64,000 nt of DNA from contig JADZEB010000044.1 in NCBI GenBank assembly GCA_020850755.1, forward strand, positions 1-64,000, read 5' to 3'. The translations under genes and the position numbers were made by a program. Shown here piece after piece: positions 25,222 to 33,490 of this stretch (position 1 is its first letter; each line of letters begins with the position of its first letter). Origin of the DNA: Alphaproteobacteria bacterium (GTDB taxonomy: Bacteria; Pseudomonadota; Alphaproteobacteria; Acetobacterales; Acetobacteraceae). The notes below the pieces were generated by a model. That model made no database searches and had not been told where the DNA came from. It saw only the letters and a list, made by a program, of their open reading frames with translations.

Positions 25222-25300
25222 TCGGGCACGCCGGGCAGTGTTGCGGCGGCGACGCCCTGACCGCGCCGCCGCCGCAAGCTCCTGTCCCTCCAAGGTCGGG

Positions 25301-25930
25301 TCAGGGCAGCCGCAGGAAGTTCGCGGCCACCGTGATGCGCGACATCAGGTCCGTCATGCCCTGGTCCCGAAAGCCGTTATCGGCGATCAGCTGGTCCACG
25401 GGGCAGAAGAACTCGTGCGCATGCGGCACCAGCACCTCGGCGAAGGTGCGGTAGTGCTTGTCGCGCAGGGCGTAAAGGACGCGCACATCGCGCACCGGAA
25501 GGACCAGCGGCCCGTCCGGTTCGCGCTGTGCCACGCCGATCTGCCGCCAGCGCGGCACGGCCTCGCCCGGCGGCACCGCACGCAGCCAGGTGGCGGGGCA
25601 GACCGCCAGCATGGACTGCGTCGAGGCCGCGAAGCGCGACCGCTTGTCGAGGAAGTTCGCGTAGTTCCAGCAGGCTTCGATTGCGAGGATATCGACGAAC
25701 GGCTCCGTGGCGTCGCCGGAGAACATCAGCCACAGCCCGTCTGGTAGTGTCTTCAGGTGGTTCGATCCCGGATATTTCAGGAACGGTTGCGCGATCTCCG
25801 GGTTATCGCCTGGTCTCCCCCTCAGCCATACCCCGCGATGTCCCGGACGGTGCCACAATCCTTGCGGGTGTTGTGGCCACTTGCGCAACTGCCGCCGCAC
25901 CTGGGCGTCAAGGTTGCTATAGTCCGGCAT
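25301..25930 (-). CDS. Unrecognised soluble protein with a DKRSRF motif, 209 residues
   Basis: The frame starts at ATG 25930. It has no signal or membrane segment. The central block ACWNYANFLDKRSRFAAST followed by VLPVRDVRVLYALRDKHYRTF and PHAHEFFCPVDQL looks like a conserved core I have seen only in proteins labelled hypothetical in alphaproteobacteria; I cannot name a fold. GC is lower than in the surroundings, falling further in the leader upstream. It lies alone between the GDPD gene and a RidA-like gene. Horizontal acquisition is likely; function unknown. Confidence 0.6.
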   Translation of the reverse strand: MPDYSNLDAQVRRQLRKWPQHPQGLWHRPGHRGVWLRGRPGDNPEIAQPFLKYPGSNHLKTLPDGLWLMFSGDATEPFVDILAIEACWNYANFLDKRSRFAASTQSMLAVCPATWLRAVPPGEAVPRWRQIGVAQREPDGPLVLPVRDVRVLYALRDKHYRTFAEVLVPHAHEFFCPVDQLIADNGFRDQGMTDLMSRITVAANFLRLP

Positions 25931-26092
25931 GGTGCTTATGCACTCCCGATTGCAGAAACCCTCCTCGACACAAATGCAATCGAATTATGTTTCCAGGCGC
26001 AAGTAGCCATGACGCGTGCTGCATGATTTTCCTGGACCGATTACGAATATTCAGGGTTTGTTCCAAGAATCGATCAGCCGCATCATCGCAAT

Positions 26093-26124
26093 ACACCTGT
26101 CGCGTAACTCGATGCGACAGGTGT
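26093..26124. terminator. Perfect 11-bp inverted repeat in an AT-richer spacer
   Basis: ACACCTGTCGC and GCGACAGGTGT flank a 10-base loop in the 230-bp spacer between the orphan at 25301-25930 and the RidA-like gene. TTTT follows at 26130-26133 on the plus strand. It may end RidA transcription on the other strand or be an operator for the orphan. The rest of the spacer (25931-26160) shows no gene. Confidence 0.45.
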
Positions 26125-26160
26125 CGCGCGTTTTGAGATGCATCGAACGGTTGTAACCGC

Positions 26161-26547
26161 TCAGGGAGCAGCAGCGATGCCCTCGATCTCAACCAGGAAG
26201 GCAGGGTTGGCGAGAGCCACCACAACCACCAGGGTGCTGGCCACGGTGTGGCTGCCCAGGATCTCCTCGCGCAGGCGGCGGGCGGCGGGGATGTCCTCGG
26301 TTCGGGTGCAATAGACCACCAGCTTGACCAGGTCAGCCACGGCGAAGCCGCCATCGCGCAGGATGGCGAAGATGTTCTGGAACACTTGGCGGTATTGCGC
26401 CTCGAATTCGGTCGGGATGGTGCCGTCGGGCCGCGCGCCCACCTGGCCCGAGAATTCCAGTCGCCGCCAGCCACCGGGAATGGCGGCGCCGTGCCAGTAG
26501 CGGCTGCCGGGCTTGGCGACGTCGGGCGGGTTGAAGAAGCGGGTCAT
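26161..26547 (-). CDS. RidA family protein lacking the catalytic arginine
   Basis: A 128-residue YjgF/YER057c/UK114 fold protein: RRLEFSGQVGARPDGTIP, the middle helix EFEAQYRQVFQNIFAIL, AVADLVKLVVYCTRTEDI and FLVEIEGIAAAP. Canonical RidA deaminates 2-aminoacrylate using an arginine in the strand before the terminal VEIE; here the equivalent stretch reads VVVALANPAFLVEIEG, with Leu where Arg is expected. It thus belongs to a Rid subgroup that probably lacks imine deaminase activity. It follows two TauE/SafE genes on the same strand and likely shares their transcript. Confidence 0.88.
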   Translation of the reverse strand: MTRFFNPPDVAKPGSRYWHGAAIPGGWRRLEFSGQVGARPDGTIPTEFEAQYRQVFQNIFAILRDGGFAVADLVKLVVYCTRTEDIPAARRLREEILGSHTVASTLVVVVALANPAFLVEIEGIAAAP

Positions 26548-26607
26548 GGCGTTCCTCCCTTGCGTGGCGCGCGGGTGGCCCGGACGCGGGCGGTGCCGGC
26601 GCGCACG

Positions 26608-27366
26608 CTAGAGGATAGAGCGGATCGCGCGGATGAAGAACCACAGGCCGCAGGCGATCAGCACGATCTCCATCAGGATCGTGTGCAGCCTGATCCCCAG
26701 CCGGTTGACGATGAAGCGCGCCACCCAGGCGCCCGGTAGCATGCACAGGCCGAGCAGCATCGCCGCCATGAACAGTTCGGTGTTCATCAGCCCGTGCCAG
26801 GCGAAGGTGGCGGTCTTGACGGTGGCGAGCGCGGTGGAGATCACCGCATCGGCGCCGACCAGCCCGCCGCCGCGCACGCCGGCCCACAGCAGCGCGGTGA
26901 TCAGCACCGGCCCCATGCCCGGCATGGTGCCGGTCAACACGCCGTAGAAGATGCCGAAGATGGTCAGGCCGCGCGGTGTCAGCACGATGCCGCGCGCATG
27001 CAGCACGCGGCGCAGCACCACGCCTGAACAGAGCACGATGCCGAGCAGCCAATCCACCGCCTCGGGCGGCAGGGCGGCAAAGATGGTCGCCCCCACCACC
27101 GCGCCGGGGAGAGCCGGCAGCAGCACGCGCCAGGCCGCCCACATCGGCAGCTCGCGCCGGTAGACGATCACGCGCGAGGACAGCCCAAGGATCATCGCCG
27201 CCGAGACGATCGGCACCACCGCCCGGCTGCCGACGATCGGGGCAAGGAAGGCTATGATGATCAGCCCGGCGCCGAAGCCGCTCATGGCGCCGACCAGCGA
27301 GGCGAGAACGGCCACGCCGCCGATCATCGCCAGCTGGACCGGTTCGAGGCTCTCCAGGCCGAGCAT
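26608..27366 (-). CDS. TauE/SafE family permease (copy 3)
   Basis: 252 residues, about eight membrane segments. SLVGAMSGFGAGLIIIAFLAP near residue 24 is the first-half signature; GIFYGVLTGTMPGMGPVLI starts the second half. It is the second gene of a TauE-TauE-RidA unit, 41 bases behind copy 4, to which it is clearly paralogous (VGAMSGFGAGLIIIAFLAPI against MGAMSGFGSGLIVIAFLAPI). Two such half-similar permeases may act together or on related substrates; none is known. Confidence 0.88.
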   Translation of the reverse strand: MLGLESLEPVQLAMIGGVAVLASLVGAMSGFGAGLIIIAFLAPIVGSRAVVPIVSAAMILGLSSRVIVYRRELPMWAAWRVLLPALPGAVVGATIFAALPPEAVDWLLGIVLCSGVVLRRVLHARGIVLTPRGLTIFGIFYGVLTGTMPGMGPVLITALLWAGVRGGGLVGADAVISTALATVKTATFAWHGLMNTELFMAAMLLGLCMLPGAWVARFIVNRLGIRLHTILMEIVLIACGLWFFIRAIRSIL

Positions 27367-27407
27367 GGGGCGCGCGCGTCTCCTTCCTGCCTGGCCGGGG
27401 GGGCGGC

Positions 27408-28181
27408 CTAGCTGCCGAAGCTCGCCTGCAGCGCGCGCCCGACGAACCAGATGCCGCACACCACCAGCAGCCCCTCCATCAGCAGGGTATGCATGCGCAG
27501 GCCCAGCCGCAGCACGATCAGCCGCGCCGCATAGGCGCCCGGGATGGTGCATAGCCCGATCAGCATGCCGGCGATGGTCAGCTCGGTGTCGAGCAGGCCG
27601 GCCTGGCTGAAGAACACCGCCTTGGTCAGGTTCACGCCCATCGCGGCGATGCCGTCCGTGCCGATCAGGCCGGGTCCGCGCAGCCCCGCCCACATCAGGA
27701 TCGAGACCAGCAGGGGGCCCATGCCGGGCGTGGCGCCGGCGAACAGGCCGAAGCCCGCGCCGAATGCCGCCAGCCCGCGCGAGCCGATCTCGTAGCGATG
27801 CCGGTGCAGGAAGCGGCGCAAGGGCACGCTGATCGAGAGCACGATGCCGATCAGCCAGTCCACCCCGCGCCCGGAGAGCGTCGAGTAGAAATAGGCGCCC
27901 ACCACGGCGAAGGGCACCGCCGGCACCATCATGTAGAGCGCCACGCGCCAGTCGATCTCGCGGCGGTTGAACCAGATGCGGCTGAAGTTGGAAAAGACCA
28001 TTGCCACCGAGGTGACCGGGATGGTCGCCTTCGAGCCGATGATCGGGGCGAGGAAGGCGATCACGATCAGGCCCGAGCCGAAGCCGCTCATCGCCCCCAT
28101 CATCGAGGCGATGAAGGCGACGATCGCGATGCCGGCATAGTGCATCCAGGTCAGGTCGCTGATCGCGAGGACGTCTTGCAT
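27408..28181 (-). CDS. TauE/SafE family permease (copy 4)
   Basis: 257 residues, about eight membrane segments, first gene of the TauE-TauE-RidA unit. MGAMSGFGSGLIVIAFLAPI and GLFAGATPGMGPLLVSILMW mark the two halves. It is closest in the window to copy 3, so a local duplication is likely. The gene starts 280 bases downstream of the citrate synthase stop, past a terminator-like hairpin, so it has its own promoter. Confidence 0.88.
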   Translation of the reverse strand: MQDVLAISDLTWMHYAGIAIVAFIASMMGAMSGFGSGLIVIAFLAPIIGSKATIPVTSVAMVFSNFSRIWFNRREIDWRVALYMMVPAVPFAVVGAYFYSTLSGRGVDWLIGIVLSISVPLRRFLHRHRYEIGSRGLAAFGAGFGLFAGATPGMGPLLVSILMWAGLRGPGLIGTDGIAAMGVNLTKAVFFSQAGLLDTELTIAGMLIGLCTIPGAYAARLIVLRLGLRMHTLLMEGLLVVCGIWFVGRALQASFGS

Positions 28182-28377
28182 CGTGGCAGGGGGCGCGTGC
28201 GCTCTGGTTGGGTGGGACTCGGCGCGGGCGGGCCTGGGCGAATCGCGCGCGCCGGAGGGCGCAACTCTAGGTCAGCGGGCCGGCGGGGGCGAGACGCCAT
28301 GCGCGCATGGCTGGACAGCGGGCGGCAGGAGGCTCGGGTGCTGCGCGCCCGTCGCGGGCTACATCGCGACAATGCAA

Positions 28378-28411
28378 ACGGGGCGGACCGCGCCCGGCGA
28401 TACCGCCCCGT
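28378..28411 (-). terminator. Terminator of citrate synthase
   Basis: ACGGGGCGG / CCGCCCCGT with a 16-base loop lies about 50 bases past the gltA stop. Read on the minus strand the stem is followed by TTTGCATT, a weak T tract. Confidence 0.6.
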
Positions 28412-28460
28412 GCTTCCATGCGCGCCAAGCGGCCGCCCCGGCTGGCGCGGCCGCGCGTGA

Positions 28461-29768
28461 TCAGGCGCGCTTGCCCACCGGCACATAGTCGCGCTGCGTC
28501 GGGCCCGTATAGATCTGGCGCGGGCGGCCCAGGCGCTGCGAGGGATCCTCGATCATCTCCTTCCACTGGCTGACCCAGCCCACCGTGCGCGCGACCGCGA
28601 ACAGGACCGTGAACATGGGCGTCGGGATGCCCATCGCCTTGAGGATGATGCCCGAGTAGAAATCGACGTTCGGATACAGGCGGCGCTGGACGAAATACTC
28701 GTCCTCGAGCGCGATGCGCTCCAGCTCGACGGCGAGGTCGAGCAACGGCTCGTTCTTGATGCCGAGTTCGTTCAGCACCTCGTGGCAGGTCTTCTGCATG
28801 ATCTTCGCGCGCGGATCGTAGTTCTTGTAGACGCGATGCCCGAACCCCATCAGCCGCACGCTGCTGTTCTTGTCCTTCACCTTGCGGATGAACTCGGGGA
28901 TATTCTTCTTGTTGCCGATCTCGGCCAGCATCTTCAGCACGGCCTCGTTGGCGCCGCCATGCGCCGGTCCCCACAGCGCGGCGATGCCGGCGGCGATGCA
29001 GGCGAAGGGGTTCGCGCCGGTGGAGCCGGCCAGGCGCACGGTCGAGGTCGAGGCGTTCTGCTCATGGTCGGCGTGCAGGATGAACAGCCGGTCCATCGCC
29101 TTGGCCAGGACGGGGCTGAGCTTGTAGTCCTCGCACGGCACCGCCTGCATCATGTAGAGGAAGTTCTCGGCATAGCCGAGGTCGTTGCGCGGATAGATGA
29201 AGGGCTGGCCGATCGAGTACTTGTAGGCCCAGGCGGCGATGGTGGGCACCTTGGCGATCAGGCGGAAGGCGGCGATGCGCCGGTGCTCCTCGTTCGTGAT
29301 GTCGACGCTGTCGTGGTAGAAGGCGGCCATCGCGCCGACCACGCCGCACATCACCGCCATCGGGTGGGCGTCGCGGCGGAAGCCGTCCCAGAAGCGCCTG
29401 ATCTGCTCGTGCAGCATGGTGTGGCGCATCACGCCGCGATTGAACTCGTCGCGCTGCGTGGCGTTCGGCAGATCGCCGTTCAGCAGCAGGTAGCAGATCT
29501 CCAGGAAGTCGGAATGCTCGGCCAGCTGCTCGATCGGGTAGCCGCGGTAAAGCAGCACGCCGGCGTCGCCGTCGATATAGGTGATCTTGCTCTCGCAGCT
29601 CGCGGTGGCGCCGAAGCCGGGATCGTAGGTGAACACGCCGAGCGTGTCGTAGAGCTTGCGAATGTCGAGCACCGTCGGCCCGATCGAGGCATCCAGCATC
29701 GGCAGGGAAAGCGACTTGTTGCTGCCCGCGAGGGTGAGCGTGGCGGCCGGCTTGGTGCTGTCGGTCAT
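28461..29768 (-). CDS. gltA: Citrate synthase
   Basis: A 435-residue type I hexameric citrate synthase, condensing acetyl-CoA and oxaloacetate. It shows the N-terminal [21 protein letters not shown] block, [16 protein letters not shown] (active-site His), [19 protein letters not shown] (second His and Arg) and a C-terminal [14 protein letters not shown] (CoA/active site). The N-terminal beta domain marks the NADH-sensitive Gram-negative form. It is transcribed as a single gene after the SNase gene on the same strand with a 168-bp leader. Confidence 0.97.
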   Translation of the reverse strand: MTDSTKPAATLTLAGSNKSLSLPMLDASIGPTVLDIRKLYDTLGVFTYDPGFGATASCESKITYIDGDAGVLLYRGYPIEQLAEHSDFLEICYLLLNGDLPNATQRDEFNRGVMRHTMLHEQIRRFWDGFRRDAHPMAVMCGVVGAMAAFYHDSVDITNEEHRRIAAFRLIAKVPTIAAWAYKYSIGQPFIYPRNDLGYAENFLYMMQAVPCEDYKLSPVLAKAMDRLFILHADHEQNASTSTVRLAGSTGANPFACIAAGIAALWGPAHGGANEAVLKMLAEIGNKKNIPEFIRKVKDKNSSVRLMGFGHRVYKNYDPRAKIMQKTCHEVLNELGIKNEPLLDLAVELERIALEDEYFVQRRLYPNVDFYSGIILKAMGIPTPMFTVLFAVARTVGWVSQWKEMIEDPSQRLGRPRQIYTGPTQRDYVPVGKRA

Positions 29769-29936
29769 CGAAGATCATCCCCTGACAGGGCCGCGACAGA
29801 GCCGCATACCCCTGCGTTGCGATATGGCGCGGGAGGATAGAAGCCGGCTCCGCCCTTGGCAATCCTTCGCAGGCGCAGCATTCCGCTTCGTTAATGGCAA
29901 CGTCGAGCGGTATCGCGGTGCACGGCCAGGGGGTGC

Positions 29937-30548
29937 CTAGCCGGATTGCTGGCGGCGCCACGCTTCCGGCAGGGTGCAGCGCCCCGCATAGAGGCCGCGC
30001 CCGCCCGCCCGCGCCAGCAGGCCCTGTGCGGTATAGTCGAGCCCGGCATAGCGGTTGGGGAAGGCCCAGCCCCCCTCGACCATGGCACGGCCGACATCCT
30101 GGCCGTGGGCCTCGCAGCGCGCGACGGTGCGGCCATAGCGGTCGCGCTCCATCACCGTGCACAGGATTTCGCGGGAAAGCGTAAGGGAAACAAGGGTTTC
30201 CGCCGCGCGCCGGCCGGCATCGAAGGGCTGGCCCTTCTCGTCCTCGCAGGGCTGCCCGCGCTCCGGCGCGTCGATGCCGGCAAGACGGATGGTGACATTG
30301 CGGATACGCAGCGTGTCGCCATCGATGATGAGCAGCGCGTCCTCTCCGGCGCGGGCGGCGATCTGGGTGCCGACCAGCGGGGTGTTGCGCGCCACCACGG
30401 GAGCGCCGTCGGTGCCGAATCCCATCCAGACGCCAAGCGCCGCAAGCCCGGTGCCGAGCGCGATGCCAAGCGTGCGCACGCCCCGGCGCATGGCCGATGG
30501 CCGAGCCCGGTTATGCCCACCCCGACTGAAGCGGCGGCGAGTGCGCAT
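29937..30548 (-). CDS. Thermonuclease (SNase) family protein, membrane-anchored or secreted
   Basis: A staphylococcal-nuclease-fold protein. The core reads LLIIDGDTLRIRNVTIRLAGIDAPERGQPC, with the Asp pair and Arg of the active site, and later MERDRYGRTVARCEAHGQDV (catalytic Glu is replaced in part by the MERDRYGR motif typical of the family). An N-terminal hydrophobic stretch TLGIALGTGLAALGVWMGF acts as signal or anchor. Start: ATG 30548 has GGAGGAGG 12 bases upstream; ATG 30491, directly at the hydrophobic stretch, has none. Both keep the domain intact. It is likely a periplasmic Ca2+-dependent nuclease. Confidence 0.85.
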   Translation of the reverse strand: MRTRRRFSRGGHNRARPSAMRRGVRTLGIALGTGLAALGVWMGFGTDGAPVVARNTPLVGTQIAARAGEDALLIIDGDTLRIRNVTIRLAGIDAPERGQPCEDEKGQPFDAGRRAAETLVSLTLSREILCTVMERDRYGRTVARCEAHGQDVGRAMVEGGWAFPNRYAGLDYTAQGLLARAGGRGLYAGRCTLPEAWRRQQSG

Positions 30549-30619
30549 GGCGGAAACGATCCTCCTCCAGCCCCGCGAACGCGGTCCGTTGCCGCTTCCA
30601 TAGCGCTTGGCCATGCTGG

Positions 30620-31642
30620 ATGGCAAGCGTCGGCCGGTTCGGCGCGCCCGAAAGGAAGCCGCCGTTGCCCGCGCCCCACACCGCCCGCACGCCCGATCCC
30701 GCGCCGCGTCCCGCACATGCGGGCAACCTTGCCGGCATGGCCTGGATGCTCGGCTCGGCGGCGATGTTCTCGGCGATGACGGCGCTGATGAAGGAGCTTG
30801 TCGCCGGCATGCCGCCGGCCGTGGTGGTGCTGTTCCGCTCGCTCTTCTTCGTGCTCGTCGCGGTGCCCTGGGCGATGCGTGCGGGCGGCCTGCACCTTCT
30901 GCGCACGCGCGCCTTCGGCCAGCAGGTCAAGCGCGCGACCTATGCGGTGGCCTCGATCCTGACGCTGGCGATCGCGCTCAAGCATCTGGCGCTGGCCGAC
31001 ACGGTGGCGCTTGCCTTCACCCGCCCGCTCTGGATGGTGGTGGTATCGGTGGTGATGCTGGCCGAGCGCGTGGGGCCGCGGCGCATCGGTGCGACGCTGT
31101 TCGGCTTCCTCGGCGTTCTGGTGATCGTGCGCCCGGGCGGGCTCGCGCAGCTTCTCGGCGCGGCGGGCGGCGCTGCCGGCGCCGGCCCCTTCATCGATCC
31201 CTGGATGCTGGTGGCGCTGTCCTCGGCGCTGCTGTCGGCGATCAACATGGCGCATCTGAAGATCCTCACGCGCACCGACACGCCCTTGCAGGTGCAGTTC
31301 TGGTTCGGCCTGATCGGCGCGGCCGAGATGCTGCCGCTCGCGCTGCTGGAGTGGGTGCATCCGACCTGGCGCGACATGCTCGTGCTGCTCGGCGCCTCGA
31401 TCGCCGGCACGGGCGGCAACTACTGCGTCATCCGCGCCACTGCCGCGGGCGATACCACCGCGATCGCCCCGCTCGATTTCTGCCAGTTGCCGATCGCCGC
31501 GCTGATCGGGCTCGCCTTCTTCGCCGAGGTGCCGGACCTGCTCACGCTCGCGGGCAGCGCGATCATCCTTGCCGCCGTGCTGTACATGGCGCGGCGCGAG
31601 GCGCGGCCGAGGCCCGGCGCTGCTTCTGGCCGGAGGGACTAG
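30620..31642 (+). CDS. DMT superfamily (EamA) transporter
   Basis: A 340-residue inner-membrane protein with ten expected helices in two EamA repeats: first GNLAGMAWMLGSAAMFSAMT, second starting near IDPWMLVALSSALLSAIN. SILTLAIALKHLALADTVAL and GDTTAIAPLDFCQLPIAALI are typical repeat ends. Such proteins export metabolites or amino acids; substrate unknown. A 35-residue Pro-rich leader precedes the first helix, and a start at a later codon is possible. Its stop overlaps that of the convergent CHAD gene by four bases (CTAG). Confidence 0.9.
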   Translation: MASVGRFGAPERKPPLPAPHTARTPDPAPRPAHAGNLAGMAWMLGSAAMFSAMTALMKELVAGMPPAVVVLFRSLFFVLVAVPWAMRAGGLHLLRTRAFGQQVKRATYAVASILTLAIALKHLALADTVALAFTRPLWMVVVSVVMLAERVGPRRIGATLFGFLGVLVIVRPGGLAQLLGAAGGAAGAGPFIDPWMLVALSSALLSAINMAHLKILTRTDTPLQVQFWFGLIGAAEMLPLALLEWVHPTWRDMLVLLGASIAGTGGNYCVIRATAAGDTTAIAPLDFCQLPIAALIGLAFFAEVPDLLTLAGSAIILAAVLYMARREARPRPGAASGRRD

Positions 31643-32829
31643 CGCCAGAAGGGGTCGCGGGCGCGGAACGCGTCCCAGGCGGCGCGGGCGAATTCGCGCG
31701 CCCCGCGCCCGGCCAGGAAGCCGCGCACCGCGCCGAGCGCCCAGTGCATGTCGCGCTCGCGCGCACTGGCCGCGATCGTGGCCAGCAGCGCCTCGGCGGT
31801 GGCGGCGTCCTGCATGTGGCCGAGCGCGTCCTGCAGCGCGGCGATGCGCCGCAGGAACTTGCGCGGGGCGTGGTCGGGGAACAAGGGGGCGAAGAACTCG
31901 GCGGCGTAGCGCAGGCGCTTGGCGCGCAGGCGCAACAGGTGCAGCTCCTCGATGCGGCGCTCGTCGAACTTCCGGCCGAGCTTGCGCACGCGCTTGAGCC
32001 GCCCGTCCAGCGTATCGAGCGCGAAGCTCGCCAGTGGCGCATCGAGCAGCGCCAGCCCCTCGCCTTGCAGGTGGCGGCGCCAGGGCCGGCGTTCGCCGGC
32101 GCCCTTCAGCGCGCCGAGTAGGCGCGCCGCGCGCCGCCCCGTCAGTGCGGCACGCGCGCGGCGATAGGCGGCCTTGCGTGCCGCCTCGGCCGGGGCATGC
32201 AGTCGCTCCAGGCGCGGATCATGCTCGAGCGCGGCCTGCACGGCCGGCAGGGTCTCGGTCACGAATACGTCCCAGTCGCGCGCGGGGCCCAGGCTCGCGG
32301 CGAGCCACTTCAGCTCGGCGCGCAGGCGCGCGACGCTGTCCGGGCCGAGCGCGTTGGCGAACAAGGCGAGTGCCGAGCGCAGGCGGCGGATCGCCACGCG
32401 CGTCTGGTGGATGCCTTCGGGGCGCGTGCCGTCCAGCGCGGCGGGGATGTTGGCCTCGATCGCGCGGACCATGCCGGCGGCGATGCGCACGAAGCCTTCC
32501 TCGACCGTGATGCCCTGCGGCAGGTCGGGAAGCTGGACCCGCCGCACGGCGGGCGCTCGGGCGTGCGCCGGCGCAGGTGCGGGCGCAGGAGCGGGAGCGC
32601 GGGCCGGCGCGGCCCGCGGCGTGCCATCGGGCGCCGTATCCGACGCGGCGTCCGGCGCGGTGCCCGGGCCGGCGGTCGGCGTGGCATCAGGCGGCAGTGG
32701 CGGGGCATCGGGCGCCGGCGCTGGCTCGGGCGGCGGCTCCACGGCGCCGGCAGCGCCATCCTCCGGCAGGGGCGCAGGCGAGGCGCGACGGCGCGGCCTC
32801 CCCTTGGCCCTGTCCGGCGGCGCGCTCAT
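31639..32829 (-). CDS. CHAD domain protein
   Basis: A 396-residue protein. Residues 1-100 are a Pro/Ala/Asp-rich, probably disordered leader with repeated AP pairs. From about 105 the CHAD helical-bundle domain begins: GFVRIAAGMVRAIEANIPAA, then EGIHQTRVAIRRLRSALALF with the conserved His and Arg/Lys rows, DWDVFVTETL and LHLLRLRAKRLRYAAEFFAP. CHAD domains bind polyphosphate and are found on polyphosphate granules. It overlaps the upstream phosphohistidine phosphatase by an ATGA, so the pair is made together. Confidence 0.92.
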   Translation of the reverse strand: MSAPPDRAKGRPRRRASPAPLPEDGAAGAVEPPPEPAPAPDAPPLPPDATPTAGPGTAPDAASDTAPDGTPRAAPARAPAPAPAPAPAHARAPAVRRVQLPDLPQGITVEEGFVRIAAGMVRAIEANIPAALDGTRPEGIHQTRVAIRRLRSALALFANALGPDSVARLRAELKWLAASLGPARDWDVFVTETLPAVQAALEHDPRLERLHAPAEAARKAAYRRARAALTGRRAARLLGALKGAGERRPWRRHLQGEGLALLDAPLASFALDTLDGRLKRVRKLGRKFDERRIEELHLLRLRAKRLRYAAEFFAPLFPDHAPRKFLRRIAALQDALGHMQDAATAEALLATIAASARERDMHWALGAVRGFLAGRGAREFARAAWDAFRARDPFWR

Positions 32830-33359
32830 CCTGCCGTCTCCGGCAGGTCGCGCGGCACGATGAAGCGCACGAGCCGCGCCACCCCCGGCCCGAGCCCGGC
32901 CCAGCTTCCAGCGATGGCGAATTCGGCCAGGGCGCCAGTCGGGTATTTCTCGGCCAACCGCATCGCATGCGCATTGCCGCGCGCCATGGCGGCCGGGCCG
33001 GTGAGCGAGAGCGCCAGATCGTGCAGGCCGGGATTGTGCGCGATCACCATCACGCTGCGCACGGTTTCCGGCACGGCGCGGATCGCGTCCAGAAGCTGCT
33101 CGGCGTCGGCGAGGTAGAGCCCATCCTCGGGCAGGATCACCGGCGCGTCGGGCAGTGGTTCGAGCGCGGCCAGCGTCTCCTGCGTCCGCCTTGCGGTGGA
33201 GACGAGCACATAGTCGGGCGCAAGGCCGAGCGCGCGCATCGCCTGGCCGATCTGGACGGCATTGCGCCGCCCGCGCGCGTTCAGCGGGCGCGCATGGTCG
33301 GTCTGGTCGGCCTCGTCCCAGCTCGACTTGGCATGACGCAAGAGAAGAAGCTGCTTCAT
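32826..33359 (-). CDS. sixA: Histidine phosphatase, SixA type
   Basis: A 177-residue histidine-phosphatase-superfamily protein. LLLLRHAKSSWDE carries the phospho-accepting H9 with R8; DYVLVSTARRTQETLAAL supplies the second Arg and VMVIAHNPGLHDLAL the second His. The short length and the RHAKSSW form match SixA, which removes phosphate from phosphohistidine of phosphorelay proteins. Coupling to a CHAD protein is recurrent in alphaproteobacteria and suggests polyphosphate or phosphate control, but no experiment is known to me. Confidence 0.88.
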   Translation of the reverse strand: MKQLLLLRHAKSSWDEADQTDHARPLNARGRRNAVQIGQAMRALGLAPDYVLVSTARRTQETLAALEPLPDAPVILPEDGLYLADAEQLLDAIRAVPETVRSVMVIAHNPGLHDLALSLTGPAAMARGNAHAMRLAEKYPTGALAEFAIAGSWAGLGPGVARLVRFIVPRDLPETAG

Positions 33360-33490
33360 GCGGCCAGCGGCCCTTGCGGGCGCGCTCTTTCCTCGTTCCC
33401 GGTTCGTCTCCCGCGGGCTGGCCTGGCGGTGCCCGCGTGCGGACGATGGCACAACTCGGCGCCGCTGTCTTGCGCGGGCGGGCCGGCCGG

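Noticed and set aside
25731-25790. tRNA-like GGTTCGATCCCGG stretch
   Set aside because: No matching acceptor, D or anticodon arms can be drawn around it, and it lies inside an open reading frame. I found no convincing tRNA in the window.
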